Shown here: positions 32,143 through 42,454 of the stretch, piece by piece | Layout: each line of letters opens with the position of its first letter | Numbering within the stretch: the stretch's first letter is position 1 | Assembly (NCBI GenBank): GCA_033032865.1 | Contig: JAWHQI010000099.1 | Span: forward strand, 7,476,501 to 7,540,500 | DNA from: Dactylorhiza incarnata | Taxonomy: Eukaryota; Streptophyta; Magnoliopsida; Asparagales; Orchidaceae | DNA length: 64,000 bases | Direction of reading: 5' to 3' | Notes under the pieces: model-generated | Database searches by the model: none | Told to the model about the DNA's origin: nothing | Seen by the model: only the letters and a program-made list of their open reading frames with translations | Program-made: the position numbers and the translations under genes

Positions 32143-32761
32143 GTGGGAGGCTGCATGAAGCTCTAATTTCATTTATCTGTCAATTTTGCACTTTGATTAA
32201 TTCATCAATAATAAAGAATATTCATTCATGAATATCATTAAGTTTCGATATTCGTAGAATTTATGTGACACGTCACACTTCATTTAAAAGTCTCATGACT
32301 TGTGTCAGTCGGAGCATAAGGCCTAGGGCACTATATTTTGGATTATGGAATATAGTATGTCTTTTGACACATGCATTTAAAATCTTAAGATTGAACAAAC
32401 TTGACCTTGTGAACACTTAAGAACTTCTCGTAGCATGGTTTAGTGCATTCGTTTGAGAAGTTTGGTTGACCGGCCACCAAGTAGAACAACTTTTATTTGC
32501 ACATTTTCAGAATGTTGTTCTATATTTTATATAACCGCGCTTTGTCCATGTCGATTAGATCCGTAAGTTGTTGTGACCATGGAAGGTCCCGTGTCGCTCA
32601 ATGATGTGGTTGTCGCCATGATTCAGAGTGAAGGTTTTGGTTGGACCGGATTGACGTGGGAATAGACTCAATATCGCGTTCGCTGATTGGTACTCTTAAG
32701 TTTAGTGAAGATTTTGTCGGAATATCATAAATTACGATGAATACAAGTCCAAGTGGGAGAA
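32143..32761 (+). other. Non-coding 3' part of the older copia remnant
   Basis: About 620 bases without an ORF between RNase H and the probable LTR. It ends in the purine-rich AAGTGGGAGAA at 32751-32761, which fits a PPT. Nothing else recognised. Confidence 0.55.
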
Positions 32762-33796
32762 TGTTAGAAATTTCTTGTAAGGTAGACTCGATTCATAGAG
32801 ACGTCCCGGTGAAGTCGTACGCAAATATTTGAGCCTATTCAGACTCCCATGAGCGCGCGTTAGTTCATTCGCGCGAACGGTCAAAGTCTGTGATAGGTGG
32901 GTCAGACAGTCTCATAAATTCGGTCGCGAACTCGGTCTCCCCCTAGGTACCGTATTGGCATAATTTATAAATCCAATTTATTCATGGATTTCATTTTTGT
33001 ATTTATGGGAGTATTAATGAATTCATCGAATTCATATTTTGTAACTCCCATAAGTGGCCCTCCCTATTAAGGCTGCAAATGGGATTATGTCATATACGGG
33101 TTTTCATTTTGCATAGGTGAACTAAGGCTGAAAAACCGTGTTCTTCTACTCTCCTTTTTGGTTAACTGCCAAAAATTTTTCTCCTTTTCCTCTTGGTTCG
33201 CCGGTAACGGCGTTGGATTTTTTGCCCTCTCCACGATTGAGAAGCCAAGCGCCGACCTTGATTTCCTGGAGAAAATAGAGTGAAACTACTGCTCATCATC
33301 TTCCTTGTCTGGACTGCCGCAAGGATTGGCGCTACGTCTCTAGGTTTCCATCGCCGGCCAAGATGTTGTCGCTCCTCCTTCATTCTGACGCTGACGACCT
33401 AAGTCAAGGAGGAGAACGTGATCTGCAACCATTCTTCCTCGATCTAGCGAACTCGGATCTGCATCACTCTTTGAGTGCAGCAGAAATTAAGATCCCTATC
33501 TGCAAACCGATCTAGATCCCTGCTCCTTCGTTTATTCTCAGATCGGGAAGAGATCGGCACTAGTCGGTTTATCCTAGAAGGATTGAAGCAAATTTATAGT
33601 GCTTCTTGATTCCTAACTTCAGAAGGACGTCTGACTCATGCTCCTCTTGAGAAGACCAGAACAGTGATTATTGTCCATCAACTCTGCTGAGGGATTCTCG
33701 GTATTCCGTATTTACTAAAGTGGGTCTCCATAATAAACTCCAGGTACATTTAGAAATTTATATATATTAATTGAGGTTTACACTTTGAAATCTACA
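32762..33796 (+). repeat. Probable 3' LTR of the older copia remnant
   Basis: Starts TGTTAGAAATTTC directly behind a PPT-like stretch. Likely ends GAAATCTACA at 33796, a near inverted match of the start. Length about 1035 bp. The right border is a judgement; no partner LTR or target duplication is in the window. Confidence 0.6.
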
Positions 33797-34279
33797 GATC
33801 ATATTGGTGTTGCTTATCAAACCTATGTGCCTTGGATATTAAAGAATGGGTTTCAACATACTGACAATATTTAGTTGCAGAGCTTCGACTTTCAGAAAAT
33901 TTTTGTATGCTAACTAGATATGCTAGCGTCGCGAAGTTCATAAAGAAAAACACATCTCAGCTGCTGTGAATATCTGCAATCATGAAGAACGAGCAAGAAT
34001 CCAAGAACAGTATAAATTATATTTCCGAACTTTAGTAAATATACCGTTTCCCAAACCTTTAGTTTATTTGTGTGTTGTTGATTGATCAGAAAAATAAATT
34101 TCTGCATAAACTCCAATTAGAGAATGATAGTATTTAGTTAAGACGATCCTAAGAGCTTCACTAGTCGCTACATTCATTTGAATTTTTCGATAATATAAAT
34201 TCGCTATTAGATAATATAAATTCACCGTAGCGACTCTTACTCCAAATTTTCTAACAAAAGGAAAAAAATGCAATAGTGG
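33797..34279. other. Flank between copia LTR and Harbinger remnant
   Basis: AT-rich. Short minus-strand frames (about 33910-34273) show no family match. It may hold the decayed C-terminal half and left end of the Harbinger element; no left terminal repeat was found. Confidence 0.4.
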
Positions 34280-34847
34280 GTGCGGGAATTTGTGACTGAG
34301 ATTACTAATTGCGTAATTGAAAATGAACTATAGTGTGCGGATCCTTCCCAGCTAGTCATAACGAAGGTAAAGCACATGTTAATGTCACAAGCAGCCATAA
34401 TATTTTGTGATGTAGTTCCAAGTCGCCCAATAAGCGGAATTTGATCTTCAACCGGTATGCTAGCATGAACATGAGTTCCATTAATTGCGCTAATAAAATC
34501 TATGAATTAGGGCATGTAGCGATCATCGTGCAATATTTTAGGCGGAGTACTAGTGAAGTACCGATCTGTTGGTTTTCTAACATCTTTAGATAATCGTAGA
34601 AGAGCATGAATATCACAAGTAAGGTATTTGTTGATGGTCTCTGGTGAGTGTTGAAAATACTCCCAAGCTTTTCTCATAGTTTCATTATGTGACAATATGT
34701 ACAACGTAATTACAAGCACCTCTCCATATGTGGTACGCCTAGATCCTTTTAGTTCATAATTTGTTTGCAGTGTTTGCAATAAATCAAGAAAGACCTGCTG
34801 CGACATCCTGACAGAAATATGAAATCTAACAGGAGAACCACATAGTA

Positions 34848-35011
34848 TGTAACACCCCAGGGCAGGCCGGCAACCTCATCCTGTGTGTCCGGGCTGCAGC
34901 CCATGTGCAACCCCAACCCCTTTCTGCGCCAGTTTCTCAGCGCGTTGGGTTGTTGAGGGGGGGATTCGATCCCGCCACTTCCTGGATAAGAACTCCTTCA
35001 ACCGAGTCTCA
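34848..35011 (-). mobile_element. SINE copy A (tRNA-derived), reverse orientation
   Basis: TGTAACACCCCAGGGCAGGC starts the block. On the - strand it carries the box-B-like GGGATCGAATCCC and ends (as read on +) at CCGAGTCTCA, lacking its own box A. It forms a near-perfect inverted repeat with copy B, with an 8-nt centre at 35012-35019. TAGTA at 34843-34847 repeats at 35382-35386 outside copy C, so the three copies sit in one target duplication (ACATAGTA if the outermost bases are counted). Confidence 0.75.
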
Positions 35012-35191
35012 GTTGGTGATGAGACTCGGTTGAAGGAGTTCTTATCTAGGAGGTGGCAGGATCGAATCCCCCCCCCCCCCCCTCAACAACCCAACGCGCT
35101 GAGAAACAGGCGCGTAGAGGGGTTGGGGTTGCACATGGGTTGCAGCCCGGACACGCAGGATGAGGTTGTCGGCCTGCCCTGGGGAGTTACA
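35012..35191 (+). mobile_element. SINE copy B (tRNA-derived)
   Basis: Begins within box A (GTTGGTGATGAGACT), box B GGATCGAATCC, a C-run of about 15, then the shared body ending GGGGAGTTACA. It is followed by AATAAAAAG and copy C. Closely similar to copy C. Confidence 0.8.
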
Positions 35192-35199
35192 AATAAAAA

Positions 35200-35381
35200 G
35201 TGCAGCTCAGTTGGTGATGAGACTCGGTTGAAGGAGTTCTTATCCAGGAGGTGGCGGGATCGAATCCCCCCCTCAACAACCCAACGCGCTGAGAAACAGG
35301 CGCGGAGAGGGGTTGGGGTTGCACATGGGCTGCATCCCGGACACGCGGGATGAGGTTGCCGGCCTGCCCTGGGGTGTTACA
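35200..35381 (+). mobile_element. SINE copy C (tRNA-derived), most complete
   Basis: TGCAGCTCAGTTGGTGATGA resembles an A box (TRGCNNAGYNGG). GGGATCGAATCCC, about 35 bases on, resembles a B box (GGTTCGANTCC). A roughly 110-bp tRNA-unrelated body ends GGGGTGTTACA. About 182 bp in all, a usual SINE length. RNA polymerase III boxes are inferred by pattern only. Confidence 0.8.
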
Positions 35382-35764
35382 TAGTAGCTCCCGCAACCAT
35401 TTGTCGCAAGTTTGCTTCGACGTCATGCACGGGACTGGAAAGGTCAAACTAGAATTTGATGCTTGCAATGCGACTATCATTGATGTTAATACTTGATGAT
35501 AACCAACACAATAACGTCTTCTTGCAAACCCATATTCATCACCCGAGTAATCTGTGTCATCACCTGACATTTTACTGTTATAACATATAAGTAATATCAC
35601 TTGAGTACATAAACATGAACAATTGAAGCACTGTAAAATAGACAATAAATCACATCAAAGAGTAAACATCATATTGTTCCACGGTACTAAAAATAGAGTA
35701 AACATCGTATTGTTCCAGAGTAACGAGTACATAGTAAAAATCATAATGTTTGCGCTTTATCACA

Positions 35765-35905
35765 ATTTTTTCTGATCCGCTCTAGAAATTTTGCTATCAA
35801 ATTATTCCAATTGTCATTGCTGAAATGGGTAGGGCCTATTTTCCAGCCCGATCTCTATTATGCATAAGTCACAAAATATCGTTATATCATTTGACTCCCA
35901 TATCG
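35765..35905 (-). pseudogene. Harbinger ORF1 remnant (Myb/SANT-like)
   Basis: Two frames give FCDLCIIEIGLENRP followed by HFSNDNWNNLIAKFLERIRKNC. This is the typical Myb/SANT-like DNA-binding segment encoded by the second gene of plant PIF/Harbinger elements (W at the helix positions). It is frameshifted between the two pieces and stops soon after. It lies upstream of the transposase on the same strand. In the family the protein helps the transposase bind DNA. Confidence 0.55.
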
Positions 35906-37177
35906 CTGATACCCCTCCTTCCTTTGTTTTTCCCATCTAAGAAAAAATTATTATAGAGCATGAGAAGGTTTTTTATACAAGTAAGATAACATCAATTTCA
36001 TTTGCACACTATAATAAACGGGATAACAACAATTTCAACAATGAAGATAACCACAATCATATTATTAACAGTTAGAAGATTCCTCACTAAACACTGAAAA
36101 ATATAAGTTGTGAGATGTAAAACAAGCTGATATCAAATCTAGATGGGAAAAACAATTTTCTTTGGCAGCGGCAACAATTGGAGATCTGAACTTTCAGACA
36201 GGATTTCTAAAATTCTTCATTGCGGGCCTTAAAGTTTCAGACAGGATTTCAAAAAGTTTTCATCGTGGGCCTTAAAGTTCTACGACACCAGCATTCATAT
36301 TGATGTCCTGTTTTTGGAAAAAAATATTAAATTTTTATGCCACTTGCATGCCCCTTAGATTTGATACCATTGACAGATGAAGAAAAAAGCCTGCTCTGCA
36401 GCAGCTGATATCAAATCAAGATGAGAAAAATGCTTGCAAAACTTTTTTCTTTGGCCCACGATGGGGCAGAATTTTTGTGCCCGGGACGGTCCGAAATGAA
36501 TCATATGGAGCCAAGTGGAAAACGGGAATATCTCAGATATTTCGGAAATATCGGCAGATATTTCGGAAATATCGGCAGATATTTCTGATTTCTTAGATAT
36601 AACTAATCAACGTCTGTGATGCGTCCCGGTTATAACCGGAACTCGGACACAAAAATATCGCCACGATGAGAGACAACGAACATACTCGACTCTCTTACAG
36701 AATTCCTAAAATCGAAGAAAAATGGAATAAATGGACGAAACATAGTAATATTTTGGAGAAAAAGTGATAGAGAACAAAGAATTGAAGATACATAGAAAAA
36801 ACCTAGAATCGAAGAAGTAACGAAGAGCAATCGAAGAAGATAACTGGAGAAAATCACCGATTTTTACACGCACAGAAATACTCACCTTGCAAAATAATGA
36901 ACGAAGAGGAATGCGAAGAGCAACTAAAGAAGGTGGTTGTGATCGATTTGTCGTCGACGAGGGCACACCGTGAGGGGAGGGAGATCGACCTCGAAGGTGA
37001 GCGACGAAAGAAGAGGCGACGCATCGTTTCGGACAGAGGAAAAGTAGCTCTGGGCTGCGGTCGAAATTTGACCTAGCGCCTGGTTAACTTAAAAATGGGG
37101 TTTTCAATATCATTAATACCAAACGCCATGTTTTATCCAACCATCGTTTTCATTTTGTCGCATCGGAGCTGTTACGC
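35906..37177. other. Non-coding Harbinger flank
   Basis: No supported ORF. It holds a short tandem repeat (about 24 bp, three copies) at 36536-36585, unit CAGATATTTCGGAAATATCGG, itself partly palindromic, and a purine-rich stretch at 36650-37060. The latter resembles a 5' leader or promoter on the - strand, but no signal is certain. Confidence 0.45.
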
Positions 37178-37193
37178 TAAAACAAACAGAGCC
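37178..37193. repeat. Probable right terminal repeat of the Harbinger element
   Basis: AAAACAAACAGAGCC, reverse complement GGCTCTGTTTGTTTT, has the usual form of plant PIF/Harbinger ends. It is followed by TAA, the usual 3-bp target. No left partner was found. Confidence 0.5.
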
Positions 37194-37196
37194 TAA

Positions 37197-38259
37197 AACA
37201 GTAAGGCAATAATTGTCCATTTTGAATGGTTCACCAAAGGCAACGGACCCCCCATGCAGTCGCGACATTATACTGGTCACGACACTACCTACGCTCGTGC
37301 TCGTCTGCTCTCGGGCGCACGGGCTTTGCATGACGATACCCTCGACGCTCGCAGTCCCCTAAGCGCAATACTCTCATTGTCACATGATTTTCTAATGAGT
37401 TGAAGGAGGGGGCAGTGGAGGAACTATGATTTACGCATATCCCGGGCACAATAAAATTGGATTAAAAAATAATTGTTGAGATCGCCAACTATGTAAAACA
37501 TGAAAAAAAAATTTGAAAAAACTTATAAGACTGGTTTGTAAAGGTGAAAAGTGTACAAAAATTCAACATAAATCATTGAAGATTTAATCAACAAAAATCA
37601 TTTTTGGCGTTGAACTCACTTGAGTGCTGGAATCATTCACAAAAGCATAAGATCTTACAGATGATGGCGGGCCTACTCATAAAAATTTGCAGAAGTTGAC
37701 TGACCGAGAAAATTGCAGAAAATTAACTCACCTGAAGAAACGTTGGTGTCGTTAATCAGATGTGGAAGAAGCGTCAGCTCGAGCTCGAGAGAGCGCACAC
37801 AAAGTCGATTGGGAGCTAGATAGAGCACCGACGAAGTCGTTCATAATAGCTGGAGGAAGTGCCTGTGAAGTCGATCGACGAAGTTGGAGGGAGCGCCGAC
37901 AAAGTCGCTCGGGAGAGCTAGAGGAAGCTCCGACAAGTCAATCCGGAGAGATAGAGGGAGCGTCGACGAAGTCGATCGTCATCGGAGCAAGTCTCTAGGT
38001 TGCTGGGATGACTTTCAGAGTGAGGAACCAGGGAGTTACCGGCTCTTCTCATACCTCGAAGCTGCAACACTCCATGTTCAATGTTGAAACCTACAGGCAT
38101 AGGGCTAAACGTATGACGACAAAGGCACAAGAAAAAGCCACGCTGACAGCTACAAGCCTACATTTTTTTGTGCGAAGTCTCCTGTACCAGAAAGAAGACG
38201 ACGGCGTGCGTAGGTAATGTCGTGGTTGCTGTATTGTCGTAGGTACACGGTGCCGGCGG
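37197..38259. other. Unassigned region with degenerate tandem repeat
   Basis: No recognisable protein. At 37762-37998 a degenerate repeat of about 36-45 bp recurs some six times (GGGAGCGCCGACAAAGTCG-like). It makes a spurious Glu/Ser/Arg-rich ORF on + with no family. The rest is unremarkable. Confidence 0.45.
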
Positions 38260-38439
38260 TGTTGAAATATTTTCCATATATTCCTATATTAATATATATT
38301 TTCCGGATTTTGAAAACTCTTATAACAAATTACAGATCTTGAATAACAGGATTCTAATGAAAACCTTCAGTTTTGTAAAAATAAAATTTTGACAAGAGTA
38401 TTTAAAACAGATGAGTGAGAAATAAAAAAATTAGAACAC

Positions 38440-38457
38440 AATATATATATATATATC

Positions 38458-38489
<32 letters not shown>
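38440..38489. repeat. (AT)n microsatellite
   Basis: About 50 bases of AT/TA with two interruptions (CT, CAT). Confidence 0.9.
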
Positions 38490-38490
<1 letters not shown>

Positions 38491-38959
38491 TTAGAATCGA
38501 GTCTGTGTAAGACGTGTGATCACTGTTCTAAAGAAGTTGCACCACCCTCCGGCAGGGCTTTCAACCGATGCTCACTCCTCCAAGGTACAATACTCGGCTA
38601 GATCCCGAGAACTCTAATGTGCACGGACACCGAAGAAGCACAGATCACCGGAACTCACTCTTGATGAAGCAAATGTGAAGAAAGCAGAATCACGGTATAA
38701 GTCGTAAGAACGAGAGAGAGAGCAAACATTTTTCCAAAAAGCGTCTATATAAAACGATTCAGAAAAATCTCCTATATAGGAGTCTCGTACAACAGTAAGA
38801 AATTAACATGTAATTGATAACAACGGTTATAATTGGTAAGCGTTAATCTTGCAGAGAAACGTTGAAGATTTTCAACGTAAAGGAGTAATGACGAGAAAAC
38901 GCGTAAAAGAAACGGTTATAAAATTACGCGTAATAACTGCGAAGAAAAAATGCAAATGA

Positions 38960-39260
38960 TAGAGGTCGCGTCGAATTCATATTGTCGTTGCGTCAAGAAC
39001 ATGTTGAGGCTACTCGACGTTATGTCGAATTCCTATCGAAGCAGGTCAAGTCGACAGGCTGCTTGTCAACGTAAGCGTCGAGAACTTATCGACGCAAGGT
39101 GGTTGCCTCGTGTTCTTATCGACGCATCTCCAGTCGACGCAAGTCGGGTGCATTATGTTCAATTCGACGCGACTCCAACTTCAGGTGATCTTGTCTACGC
39201 CACTTCGAGTTCCACTCGATGCAAGTTGACGCAACTCTGGCTTATATTCGACGAAACTCA
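38960..39260. repeat. CGTCGA-type hairpin cluster outside Copia-1
   Basis: TGTCGA-ATTCCTA-TCGAAG (about 39022), CGTCGA-GAACTTA-TCGACG (39076-39094), TTCGA-GTTCCAC-TCGATG (about 39204) and several half sites. Spacer again 7 nt. Confidence 0.75.
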
Positions 39261-39578
39261 GAATAAAAGTACTGAAACTATTTGTGCAGAAAATCCAATT
39301 CAATTCAATTATTCCCCAAATTCGGATCTGGTCCGGTCCGGTGCGGTGAGTGCGCACGCGTGTGCGTGTGGTTCTTAGATCCTCATTATGTTCCCTTGAA
39401 CAAACAAGAAAGAGTGAATTCATTTACATACTTACTAACAAGATTGAAAATTGGTATGGTGGGACTAATGGGTTCATCTTTTCCTTCATGAAAAGTTCCC
39501 TCCTAACATTTTAATCATATGCGAAGAGACCACTGTGCGAAGGTGGGAAGAACTCCTGTGCGCCGTTCGATCCAATCA

Positions 39579-39740
39579 AGCTCCATCACAGCAATTTGCA
39601 GGGCGGCGCCGGCGGCTGCGGGATCGCCGGCCACCGGCCGCCCTGGGCTCGTCGGCGTCCACGCCGACGAGCCCAGGGCGGCCGGTGGCCGGCGATCCCG
39701 CAGCCGCCGGCGCCGCCATGCAAATTGCTGTGATGGAGCT
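39579..39740. repeat. GC-rich hairpin 1, 80-bp arms, 2-nt loop
   Basis: The block is symmetrical around 39659/39660. Arms run from AGCTCCATCACAGCAATTTG inward to GGCGT; I find one mismatch in 80 positions. The inner 55 bp are about 80 percent G+C, the outer 22 bp are not. Confidence 0.92.
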
Positions 39741-39743
39741 TCA

Positions 39744-39869
39744 CAGAAAATGCGGCCGGAGGCTGCGGGATCGCCGTCCACCGGCCGCCCTGGGCTCGTC
39801 GGCGTCCACGCCGACGAGCCCAGGGCGGCCGGTGGCCGGCGATCCCGCAGCCGCCGGCCGCAGTTTCTG
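39744..39869. repeat. GC-rich hairpin 2
   Basis: Symmetrical around 39806/39807 with arms of about 62 bp and a few mismatches. The inner sequence is the same as hairpin 1 (GGGCTCGTCGGCGT arm). The outer part differs: CAGAAAATGCGGCC pairs with GGCCGCAGTTTCTG. Confidence 0.9.
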
Positions 39870-39900
39870 CAAACTGCTGCGATGGAGCTTCACAGAAACT

Positions 39901-39996
39901 GCGGCCGGCGGCTGCGGGCTCGCCGGCCACAGGCCGCCCTGGGCTCGTCGGCGCCCAGGGCGGCCGGTGGCCGGCGAGCCCGCAACCGCCGGCCGC
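39901..39996. repeat. GC-rich hairpin 3
   Basis: Left arm 39901-39944, loop TCGTCGGC, right arm 39953-39996; mismatches at three or so positions. It is shorter than hairpins 1 and 2 because the loop-proximal part is missing on one side. GATGGAGCTTCACAGAAA separates hairpins 1/2 and 2/3, so the array is a tandem duplication. Confidence 0.9.
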
Positions 39997-40253
39997 CGCA
40001 GCTGGGAGGAGAAACTTCACAGCCCCTGTTTTTTTGCAATTGTCGGCCGCCGGCGGCGCACGGAAGGGCCGGCGACGACCACGTGTGTGTCGCCGCCAAG
40101 AGGGCCACCTCCCCCGGCCCTCAGTTGTCGTCGATGTCGTCGCCGGCGGTCGTAACTGAACAGTCGGCACCTTCCATTGGATTGCAAATCAACGGCGCGA
40201 TGGCCTCCTTCGCACCTTTGCACGAGATTTTCTTCGCACAGGAACACTCCCCT

Positions 40254-40256
<3 letters not shown>

Positions 40257-40301
<45 letters not shown>

Positions 40302-40520
40302 GAGTGGTAGGCACAGGGCTCCACCCCTATTGCCAAGCGCGACAGTACCCGGCCGACGACGGTGGGCTTCGCTCGCCCCCATCGAGCTTTGCGCGGGCGG
40401 GCTTCGCTCGCCCCCGGCCAAGTGCGATAGTACCCGGCCTGCGACGGTGGGCTTCGCCCGCCCTCGGCGGGCAACGCCCATGACGCTCAGGGCTGCTCCC
40501 GCATTAAGCCGGTTGCGTCC
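40257..40520. repeat. (AT)n microsatellite followed by GC-rich repeat block
   Basis: AT run at 40257-40301. It is followed by GAGTGGTAGGCACAGGGC and a GC-rich stretch in which GGTGGGCTTCGCCCGCCC-like words recur three times (about 40370, 40405, 40447). A second AT run at 40872-40911 is followed by the related GAGTGACAGTGCACGGGG... stretch with CGCGACAATACCCG, so the same unit appears twice. Confidence 0.7.
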
Positions 40521-40869
40521 ACACTATATATATATGAGTACTCAAAATTACCCCAAAAAATTTATAATTAATATTTTATAATTATTTTTTTCAAAAACAT
40601 TTATATTTTAACAAAAAATCATTTTTAAGTAGGTCGAGAAGGTCTAATGATTATCTATCATAGTAGGTATAGGAGGTCTACTAAAAATCTTTTGAATTTT
40701 ATGAATTTCCATCATTATTTTTATTGTAGGGATATAGTGTAATTACACAAATAGTCATTATATTTTATGAATTTTCATTTTTTTTCATAATATATGAGTA
40801 AAAGAATGAGGTTATATTTGACAATTTTGAATGTTGCACCAAAGACAACTTTTTGTATATAGTATTTAA

Positions 40870-40914
<45 letters not shown>

Positions 40915-41276
40915 TGACAGTGCACGGGGGGCCCCCGTGCCCCGCGCGACAATACCCGCACCGTGGCCGCGTGCTTCGTCCACACCTGATCGACGGGCTT
41001 ATTTTATTTTTTAAATAATTTTATTTTTTAAATCTATTTCAGTTTTTGCATTTTTTATAGTTTTTTTTTTTATTTTTTTTAAATTATTTATACTGTATTT
41101 TATAAGAAACGAATATAAATTTTTTAAAATTTAACACCTAGTGAAATGAAGTAAATGTTGCGGGTGAACCGCCTGCTAATTTATTGGCGGTTAAAATTTT
41201 GTAGTTAATAATATTTATATTAGATTAGATAATATATATCATATGGGGTTACTGTTTGTCCGCGAAATCCTCATAT
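40521..41276. other. AT-rich region with second (AT)n
   Basis: No ORF. AT run at 40872-40911. A perfect palindrome GCACGGGGG-G-CCCCCGTGC lies at about 40920-40938. Poly-T tracts near 41060. Otherwise nothing recognised. Confidence 0.5.
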
Positions 41277-41776
41277 AGAGAAAAACTCGAAACACACGCC
41301 TTTTGAAAATAAACCTTCTATATTATATTTTTAGGGAAAGTGAACAACTCTCGAACATTTTTCCTAATAATATCATATAGGAGACCAAAGGAGCGGAACC
41401 CGGGCGGAACTATGCGATTCGCAATGGTTCTGCCCAGTGCCGGCGGGCCTTTAGAAAATAGACCTTCTATATTGCATTTTTAGGAAAAGTGTTCAACATG
41501 AAAGTTGTAGATCTCGTTGAGATGTACAACTTTGATGTTGAACACTTTTCCTAAAAATATCATATAGGACGTCTATTTTCAAAAGGGGCGGAACCCGGGC
41601 GGAACTATGCAAATTGTTCTGCCCAGTGTCGCGCCTTTTGAAAATAGACCTCCTATATGACATTTTTAGGAAAAGTGTTCAACATGAAAGTTGTAGATCT
41701 CGTCAAGATCTACAACTTTCATGTTGAACACTTTTCCTAAAAATTCCATATAGGAGGTCTATTTTCAAAAGGCGCG
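41277..41776. repeat. Three tandem foldback units (MITE-like)
   Basis: Each unit is an inverted repeat built on CCTTTTGAAAATAGACC...CATTTTTAGGAAAAGTGTTCAA and its complement. The third, 41630-41776, is nearly perfect with about 73-bp arms around 41703. The second spans about 41450-41600 and the first, more decayed, about 41290-41395. Between them stands GGCGGAACCCGGGCGGAAC...GTTCTGCCCAGTG, repeated twice. Confidence 0.85.
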
Positions 41777-42022
41777 TTTTCTGCATATATTACCTAAATT
41801 GTGCACGCGTATTGTTCACACGCCTTTTTGAATAGTCCCACACCGCTTAATATTTTTGTAATATTTAGTATATTAACCTTTTCACCATTCAGCTTGATGA
41901 ACTGTTGCTTGCAGTGGGCCGATGGGCTACAAGCTCGTCACTGGCTTGCTGTGTCGGGCGTGCTTTTTAAGGGCTGGCTGCGGGTAGGATCATGATTGGT
42001 CTGTGGGCTGGTTGGCGCGCGT

Positions 42023-42454
42023 GAGCCAATACTCTTTTTTCAAAATAGTAGGGGCAAAATAGTAATTTCACTTTGTAAGGTAGGGGTCCTATAAAATTTA
42101 TAGGTTTAAGACGTCCTATCAAGGTAGGTTTAGGAGATCTAGAGAAAAAAATGGACGGTCGAGATGGAATCAACGTTCCAGGTTGATCGAACAACTCAGA
42201 TATTGTGATGAAATCAGATCGGGCGGCTGAGATTACTTGAGCCAATACTCTTTTTTCAAAATAGTAGGGGCAAAATAGTAATTTCACTTTGTAAGGTAGG
42301 GGTCCTATAAAATTTATAGGTTTAAGACATCCTATCAAGGTAGGTTTAGGAGATCTAGAGAAAAAAAATGGACGGTCGAGATGGAATCAACGTTCCAGGT
42401 TGATCGAACGGCTCAGATGTTGTGATGAAATCAGATCGGACGGCTGAGATTACT
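42023..42454. repeat. 216-bp tandem duplication
   Basis: GAGCCAATACTCTTTTTTC begins both copies (42023 and 42239). Copies are nearly identical over 216 bp, ending GGCGGCTGAGATTACTTGAG. The few differences are single bases. It is non-coding. Confidence 0.9.

Larger units (their letters stand above)
34280..35570 (-). pseudogene. PIF/Harbinger transposase remnant (HARBI1-like), interrupted by SINEs
   Basis: Starts near 35570 (MSGDDTDYSGDEYGFARRR). It runs to CDKWLRE at about 35390, is cut by the SINE cluster, and resumes with LLCGSPVRFHISVRMSQQVF. The HARBI1 N-terminal helical domain is clear: YGEVLVITLYILSHNETMRK, then FQHSPETINKYL and ALLRLSKD. The catalytic part follows below a stop at 34507: AINGTHVHASIPVEDQ, where the family has AIDGTHI, so the first catalytic Asp is Asn here. 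CDINMCFTFVMTSWEGSAH comes next at about 34340-34400. The rest is not recognisable. Dead transposase. Confidence 0.78.
38260..39508 (-). repeat. LTR-like block with CGTCGA hairpins
   Basis: On the - strand it would start TGTTAGGAGGGAAC and end TATTTCAACA, about 1249 bp. It contains hairpins of the Copia-1 class at 38960-39260, for example 39076-39094 (CGTCGA-GAACTTA-TCGACG). An AT microsatellite lies at 38440-38489. The flanks show no target duplication (GGCGG versus TTTTA), so it may be a recombined solo LTR or the borders may be wrong. Confidence 0.45.

Noticed and set aside
35200..35260. Possible tRNA gene
   Set aside because: A- and B-box-like words are present, but no cloverleaf could be drawn and a SINE body follows.
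37762..37998. 78-codon ORF as a host gene
   Set aside because: Encoded by a degenerate tandem repeat; no start context or homology.
38260..39508. Clean solo LTR
   Set aside because: Flanks do not share a 5-bp duplication, so it is listed only as LTR-like.
39519..40310. Long open frames of up to 263 codons on both strands
   Set aside because: They arise from GC-rich palindromes read in any frame; composition (Arg/Pro/Gly/Ala) and symmetry explain them. No protein family.
40257..41000. Helitron ends
   Set aside because: I looked for a TC start and a hairpin-CTRR end around the twin AT/GC-rich blocks and found no consistent pair.
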